From contig CP006667.1 in NCBI GenBank assembly GCA_000471925.1, positions 1,426,001 through 1,490,000 of the forward strand: a stretch of 64,000 bases of DNA, given 5' to 3'. Position 1 is the first letter of the stretch, and each line of letters begins with the position of its first letter. Below, in pieces: positions 59,996 to 64,000 of the stretch. The translations under genes were made by a program, and so were the position numbers. This DNA comes from Ralstonia pickettii DTP0602 (GTDB taxonomy: Bacteria > Pseudomonadota > Gammaproteobacteria > Burkholderiales > Burkholderiaceae). The notes below the pieces were generated by a model. That model had not been told where the DNA came from and searched no databases. It worked only from the letters and a program-made list of their open reading frames with translations.

Positions 59996-61651
59996 ATGAC
60001 GCCCCCCAATACTGCCGCCGGCGTGCCGGCGGCCGCATCGCCCGTGCCGTTGACTGTTCCACCTGTTTCTGGCGCCATCACGGCGCTGCCGCCGCGCTAC
60101 AACGCCGCCGAAGACCTGCTGTCTCGCAATCTCCAGGCGGGGCGGGGCGGCAAGACCGCCTATATCGACGACACCACTTCGCTCACCTACGCAGAACTCG
60201 ATGCCCGCGCCCGCCGCTTTGCCGGCGCGCTGCGCGACGCGGGTTTCCGCCAGGAGGAGCGGCTGCTGCTGTGCGCGCTCGATACCGTTGATTTCCCCAC
60301 CGTGTTCCTCGGCTGCCTGCTGGCCGGCGTGGTGCCGGTGGCGGTCAATACGTTGCTGACCGCGGACGATTACGCCTACATGCTTGGCCACAGCGGCGCG
60401 CGCGCGGTCGTGGTGTCGGAGCCGCTGCTGCCGGTGATGAAGGCCGCGATCGACAAGAGCGGCCTCTCGCCGATGGTGATCCAGGCCGCGCCGCATGGCG
60501 AATCGCCGCCATCGTGCAGCATCGGCGCGATGCTGGCACGCACGCGCTCGCCCGCGCAGGCGGTAGGCACCGGCCCCGACGACATGGCGTTCTGGCTCTA
60601 TTCGTCCGGCTCCACCGGCAGACCGAAGGGCACCGTGCATACCCACGGCAACCTGTTCCATACCGCCGACCTGTACGCGCGCCAGGTGCTCGGCATCCGC
60701 GAGGACGACGTGGTGTTCTCGGCCGCCAAGCTGTTCTTTGCCTACGGCCTGGGCAATGCGCTGACCTTCCCGATGTCGGTCGGCGCCACCACCGTGCTGA
60801 TGGCCGAGCGGCCCACCCCGCCGGCTGTGTTCAGGCGGTTGCGCGAACAGCGGCCCACGGTTTTCTGCGGCGTGCCGACGCTGTTCGCCGGCATGCTGGC
60901 CGCACCCGACCTGCCGCCGCGCACGGATGTGGCGCTGCGCGTCTGCACCTCCGCCGGCGAGGCGCTGCCGCGCGATATCGGCGAACGCTTCCTGTCACAT
61001 TTCGGCTGCGACATCCTGGACGGCATCGGCTCGACCGAGATGCTGCATATCTTCCTGTCGAACCGGCCCGGCGAGGTGCGCTACGGCACCACCGGCAAGC
61101 CGGTGCCGGGCTATGAACTGAAGCTACTGGACGAGCATGGCGAACCGTGCGCGCCAGGCGAGATCGGCGACCTCTATATCAAGGGCCCAAGTGCGGCGCT
61201 GATGTACTGGTGCAACCGCGACAAGACCCGCGACACCTTTGTCGGCGAATGGACCCGCAGCGGCGACAAGTACCTGCGCGATGCCGATGGCTTCTACACC
61301 TACGCCGGCCGCAGCGACGACATGCTCAAGGTCGGCGGCATCTACGTATCGCCATTCGAGGTCGAGGCCGCATTGGCCCAGCATCCGGCCGTGCTCGAGG
61401 CGGCGGTGATTGGCGTCACCGATGCCGACCAGCTGGTCAAGCCCAAGGCCTTCGTGGTGCTGCGCCCCGGCCAGCAATGGCACGACGGCATGGCGGCCGA
61501 GCTGCAGGCCTTTATCAAGTCGCGCCTGGCGCCGTACAAGTACCCGCGCCAGATCGAATGCGTGCCCGAGCTGCCCAAGACCGCGACCGGCAAGATCCAG
61601 CGCTTCCGGCTGCGCCAGCGTGAAGACGCTGCGCGGCAGACCCTGCAGTGA
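59996..61651 (+). CDS. bclA: Benzoate-CoA ligase
   Basis: This 551-residue adenylate-forming enzyme activates benzoate to benzoyl-CoA with ATP and CoA. Motifs: YSSGSTGRPKGTVHTHGNLFHTADLYA (P-loop and the benzoate-CoA-ligase-type sequence), DGIGSTEMLHIFLSNRPG, SGDKYLRDADGFYTYAGRSDDMLKVGG and the catalytic Lys in LPKTATGKIQRF. ATG 59996 follows GAGGAGTGGAGA; an ATG at 59912 would add a low-complexity 28-residue leader. It is the first gene of the rightward arm, 15 bp before the hydrolase. Confidence 0.94.
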   Translation: MTPPNTAAGVPAAASPVPLTVPPVSGAITALPPRYNAAEDLLSRNLQAGRGGKTAYIDDTTSLTYAELDARARRFAGALRDAGFRQEERLLLCALDTVDFPTVFLGCLLAGVVPVAVNTLLTADDYAYMLGHSGARAVVVSEPLLPVMKAAIDKSGLSPMVIQAAPHGESPPSCSIGAMLARTRSPAQAVGTGPDDMAFWLYSSGSTGRPKGTVHTHGNLFHTADLYARQVLGIREDDVVFSAAKLFFAYGLGNALTFPMSVGATTVLMAERPTPPAVFRRLREQRPTVFCGVPTLFAGMLAAPDLPPRTDVALRVCTSAGEALPRDIGERFLSHFGCDILDGIGSTEMLHIFLSNRPGEVRYGTTGKPVPGYELKLLDEHGEPCAPGEIGDLYIKGPSAALMYWCNRDKTRDTFVGEWTRSGDKYLRDADGFYTYAGRSDDMLKVGGIYVSPFEVEAALAQHPAVLEAAVIGVTDADQLVKPKAFVVLRPGQQWHDGMAAELQAFIKSRLAPYKYPRQIECVPELPKTATGKIQRFRLRQREDAARQTLQ

Positions 61652-61666
61652 CCGCCTCCTGAACCG

Positions 61667-62503
61667 ATGCAACAGAATAAAGTGCCCCCGCAAAGCAGTC
61701 TGGTGGAAATCCCTTTTGACAACCGCCGTATCCGGATCGAATACCAGTGGCTGCGGCCCGAGCGCACGGAGCGCCCGCTGGTGGTGTTCCTGCATGAGGG
61801 ACTCGGGGCGGTCAGCATGTGGCGCGATTTTCCGCGCGATTTCTGCGAGACCGGGGACTACCGCGGCCTGGTGTTCTCACGCTACGGTTACGGCCGTTCC
61901 ACGCCGCGCCCGCACGACGAGAAGTGGCGCACCGATTTCATGCACCGGCAGGCGCGTGAGGCGTTGCCCGCGCTGTTCGATGTGCTCGACATCGGCCCCG
62001 GCCGTACCCATGGCATGCCCTGGCTGCTGGGCCACAGCGACGGCGGGTCGATCGCACTGATCTACGCCTCCAGCTTCCCGCAGGCGGTCGACGGCATCAC
62101 CGTGCTGGCGCCGCATATCGTGGTGGAAGACCTGTCCGTGCGCAGCATCGCGGCAACGCGCCAGACCTACCTGGAAACCGACCTGCGCCAGCGGCTGGCG
62201 CGCCATCACGACGATGTGGAATCCGCCTTCTGGGGCTGGAACGATATCTGGCTCGACCCCGACTTCCGCCGCTGGGACCTGCGCCCGCTGCTGTCCGGTT
62301 TGCAGTGCCCGGTGCTGGCCGCGCAGGGCGAAGACGACGAGTACGGCACCATGGAACAAATCGAGGGTATCCATCGATATGCCCCACAAACCACGTTGCT
62401 TAAACTCGCGCGATGCGGGCATTCGCCACATCGCGACCAGCCTGGACCGTTGACGCAGGCCGCGGTTCGGCATATAAACGCATATACTTCATACTTAAAA
62501 TAA
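61667..62503 (+). CDS. Alpha/beta hydrolase of the box cluster
   Basis: This 278-residue hydrolase has the oxyanion region VVFLHEGLGAVSMWRDFP, nucleophile elbow GHSDGGS, acid in QGEDDEYGTMEQ and the catalytic His in LARCGHSPHRD. It is located 15 bp after bclA and is a frequent partner in box clusters. A likely role is hydrolysing a stray CoA thioester or lactone, but I know no proven function. A strong internal promoter (62450-62478) lies in its last 20 codons. Soluble, no signal peptide. Confidence 0.85.
   Translation: MQQNKVPPQSSLVEIPFDNRRIRIEYQWLRPERTERPLVVFLHEGLGAVSMWRDFPRDFCETGDYRGLVFSRYGYGRSTPRPHDEKWRTDFMHRQAREALPALFDVLDIGPGRTHGMPWLLGHSDGGSIALIYASSFPQAVDGITVLAPHIVVEDLSVRSIAATRQTYLETDLRQRLARHHDDVESAFWGWNDIWLDPDFRRWDLRPLLSGLQCPVLAAQGEDDEYGTMEQIEGIHRYAPQTTLLKLARCGHSPHRDQPGPLTQAAVRHINAYTSYLK
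62450..62478 (+). promoter_or_regulatory. Promoter inside the hydrolase 3' end, for the binding-protein gene
   Basis: TTGACG (62450-62455), 17 bp, TATAAA (62473-62478), about 160 bp upstream of the ATG at 62638. It is closer to consensus than most promoters in the window and would allow separate expression of the receptor. Confidence 0.6.
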
Positions 62504-62637
62504 TTGGGCTTCCCGCCCGTTGCGCAGGGTCCCCGGCTTGCATGGCACCGACGTGCATGCGCCGGCGCGGGTCACGGCAAGGGCAGGGGGACCGGCAACG
62601 GTCCAGCGAGCCGCCGGCTTGACCACCAGGAGACATC

Positions 62638-63840
62638 ATGCGTCGCTTCACCTCGCGCAGGCTCGCGCCTGCCTGCCTTGCCGTCGCCACCGTGTTTGCC
62701 ATGGCTGCCGCGCAAGCGCAGACCGCACCAGCTGCACCAGCCGCGCCCGGCGGCAAGATCAAGGTCGGCTTCATGCTGCCGTACACCGGCACCTACGCTG
62801 CGCTCGGCACGGCCATCGAGAACGGCTTCCGCATGTACGTGACGCAGCAGGGCGGCAAGCTCGGCGGGCGCGACGTCGAGTACTTCAAGGTCGACGATGA
62901 ATCCGACCCCGCCAAGGCCCCGGAAAACGCTACCAAGCTGGTCAAGCGCGACCAGGTCGACGTAGTGGTTGGCACGGTCCACTCGGGCGTGCAGATGGGC
63001 ATCGTCAAGGTGGCCAAGGAAAACAACACGCTGCTGATCATCCCCAATGCCGGCGTGGATGAAGCCACCGGTCCGCTGTGCGGCCCGAACATCTTCCGCA
63101 CCTCGTTCTCCAACTGGCAGCCGGGCTATGCGATGGGCCAGGTGCTGGGCGAGCGGGGCCTGAAGAAGGTGGTCACGCTGACCTGGAAATACGCTGCCGG
63201 CGAGCAGTCGGTGAAGGGCTTCAAGGAAGCTTTCGAGGCCAAGGGCGGCAAGGTGGTGAAGGAACTGAGCCTGCCGTTCCCCAACGTCGAGTTCCAGGCG
63301 CTGATTACCGAGGTGGCGTCGCTCAAGCCCGATGCCGTGTTCGTGTTCTTTGCTGGCGGCGGTGCGGTCAAGTTCGTCAAGGACTGGGCCGCGGCCGGGC
63401 TCAAGGACAAGATCCCGCTGTATGGCTCGGGCTTCCTCACCGATGGCACGCTGGAAGCGCAGGGCACCGCCGCGCAGGGGCTGGAAACCACGCTGCATTA
63501 TGCCGACGGCCTGACCAACCCGCGCGACAAGAACTTCCGCCTGGACTACGCCAAGGCCTACAAGCTGCAGCCCGACGTGTACGCGGTGCAGGGCTATGAC
63601 GCGGCGCAGCTGCTGGCCGCCGGTGCCACTGCGGTCAAGGGCGACATGACGCGCAAGGCGGACCTGTACAAGGCCATGGGCGCCGCTAGGATCGACAGCC
63701 CGCGGGGCGCCTTTACGCTGTCCAAGGCGCATAACCCGGTGCAGGATTTTTACCTGCGCAAGGTGGACGGGCGTGAGAACAAGATGAGCTCGGTGGCGGT
63801 GAAGGCGCTGGCTGATCCGGCGCGTGGGTGCAGGTTGTAA
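62638..63840 (+). CDS. ABC transporter periplasmic binding protein, branched-chain amino-acid (LivK-like) family, benzoate cluster
   Basis: This 400-residue receptor of the type-1 fold has a signal peptide ending near AAAQAQ, then KIKVGFMLPYTGTYAALGTAIENGFRMYVTQQGGKLGGRDVEYFKVDDESDP. Also seen are VDVVVGTVHSGVQMGIVKVA, EATGPLCGPNIFRTSFSNWQPGYAMG and QGYDAAQLLAAGATAVKGD. Homologues in box clusters are thought to bind benzoate or other aromatic acids. Start ATG 62638 follows AGGAGACAT. Permease and ATPase genes, if present, should lie beyond the right edge. Confidence 0.88.
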   Translation: MRRFTSRRLAPACLAVATVFAMAAAQAQTAPAAPAAPGGKIKVGFMLPYTGTYAALGTAIENGFRMYVTQQGGKLGGRDVEYFKVDDESDPAKAPENATKLVKRDQVDVVVGTVHSGVQMGIVKVAKENNTLLIIPNAGVDEATGPLCGPNIFRTSFSNWQPGYAMGQVLGERGLKKVVTLTWKYAAGEQSVKGFKEAFEAKGGKVVKELSLPFPNVEFQALITEVASLKPDAVFVFFAGGGAVKFVKDWAAAGLKDKIPLYGSGFLTDGTLEAQGTAAQGLETTLHYADGLTNPRDKNFRLDYAKAYKLQPDVYAVQGYDAAQLLAAGATAVKGDMTRKADLYKAMGAARIDSPRGAFTLSKAHNPVQDFYLRKVDGRENKMSSVAVKALADPARGCRL

Positions 63841-63872
63841 GCTGTGGGCGCCTCCGATGCCGCTGGTTTTCT

Positions 63873-63896
63873 CCCCTCTCCCGCTTGCGAGAGGGG
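63873..63896. repeat. CCCCTCTC/GAGAGGGG palindrome at the right edge
   Basis: CCCCTCTC (63873-63880) pairs with GAGAGGGG (63889-63896) around CCGCTTGC. The rest to 64000 has more CTCTCC/GGGAGAG purine-pyrimidine stretches and no gene. It looks like a dispersed extragenic palindrome or weak terminator. Confidence 0.45.
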
Positions 63897-64000
63897 CAGG
63901 GAGAGAGGCAGGCGTGTCAAAGGCTGAGGTCGGTGGGTTGGTTAACACCGTTGGCTTCGCTTGAAGTGGTTCCTTGCCAGCCCACCCCTCTCCCCAACCC

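Noticed and set aside
62572..63948. A 458-codon minus-strand frame at the right edge
   Set aside because: Opposite the binding-protein gene, which has a signal peptide and ribosome-binding site.

Overview
The window is GC-rich, densely coding chromosomal DNA from a beta-proteobacterium, most probably Cupriavidus (C. necator / C. taiwanensis group). The evidence is a phasin at 28509-29093 that closely resembles the PhaP1 I remember from C. necator H16, a homodimeric-E1 pyruvate dehydrogenase operon with a lipoyl-E3, several Bug-type substrate-binding proteins, and an aerobic benzoyl-CoA (box) cluster. Assignments come from reading motifs in the translated sequence; no database search was run.

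Layout. 1-10 kb: the N-terminal part of a large NAD-glutamate dehydrogenase, a MarR-like regulator divergent from an acetyl-CoA hydrolase/CoA-transferase, a small secreted repeat protein, a Bug protein with a clear operator, and two identical tRNA-Lys(CTT) genes bracketing a LysR regulator and an 8-oxoguanine/guanine-type deaminase. 10-17 kb: SulP transporter, exonuclease III, oligopeptidase A, FolD and an ECF-like membrane protein. 17-28 kb: a PAS sensor kinase/FixJ-type regulator pair divergent from the PDH operon aceE-aceF-(proteasome-like BPH)-lpdA, whose intergenic gaps carry strong nucleic-acid hairpins. 28-30 kb: phaP1 with its own terminator and a complete IS5-family element (perfect terminal repeats, 4-bp target duplication) just upstream of it. 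30-35 kb: HDAC-like deacetylase, EamA exporter, thioesterase, nitroreductase and a PBP7-type endopeptidase.

35-45 kb is a carboxylic-acid utilisation region: FadR-type regulator plus GlcD-like FAD oxidoreductase, an IclR regulator divergent from a lactate-type lutA-lutB operon that ends in an unrecognised 89-aa protein where LutC would be expected, and a LysR regulator divergent from an ornithine-cyclodeaminase-like / PhnD-like / Bug operon. 45-48 kb: an ABC transporter (ATPase, permease, binding protein). 48-53 kb: aldo/keto reductase, pyrD, the two N-degron transferases bpt and aat, a NUDIX hydrolase and the initiator tRNA. 53-54 kb: an Xre-RES toxin-antitoxin pair.

54-64 kb: the box pathway. 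boxR-boxC-boxB-boxA run leftward and benzoate-CoA ligase, an alpha/beta hydrolase and a Leu/Ile/Val-type binding protein run rightward. A repeated TATAGTGCA box sits at both promoters and is the likely BoxR operator, so uptake, activation, epoxidation and ring cleavage of benzoate appear to be switched together. Most positions here are ordinary core or catabolic genes; the least explained items are the structured PDH intergenic elements, the BPH protease in the PDH operon, the OCD/PhnD operon, the 89-aa lut protein and the secreted repeat protein.
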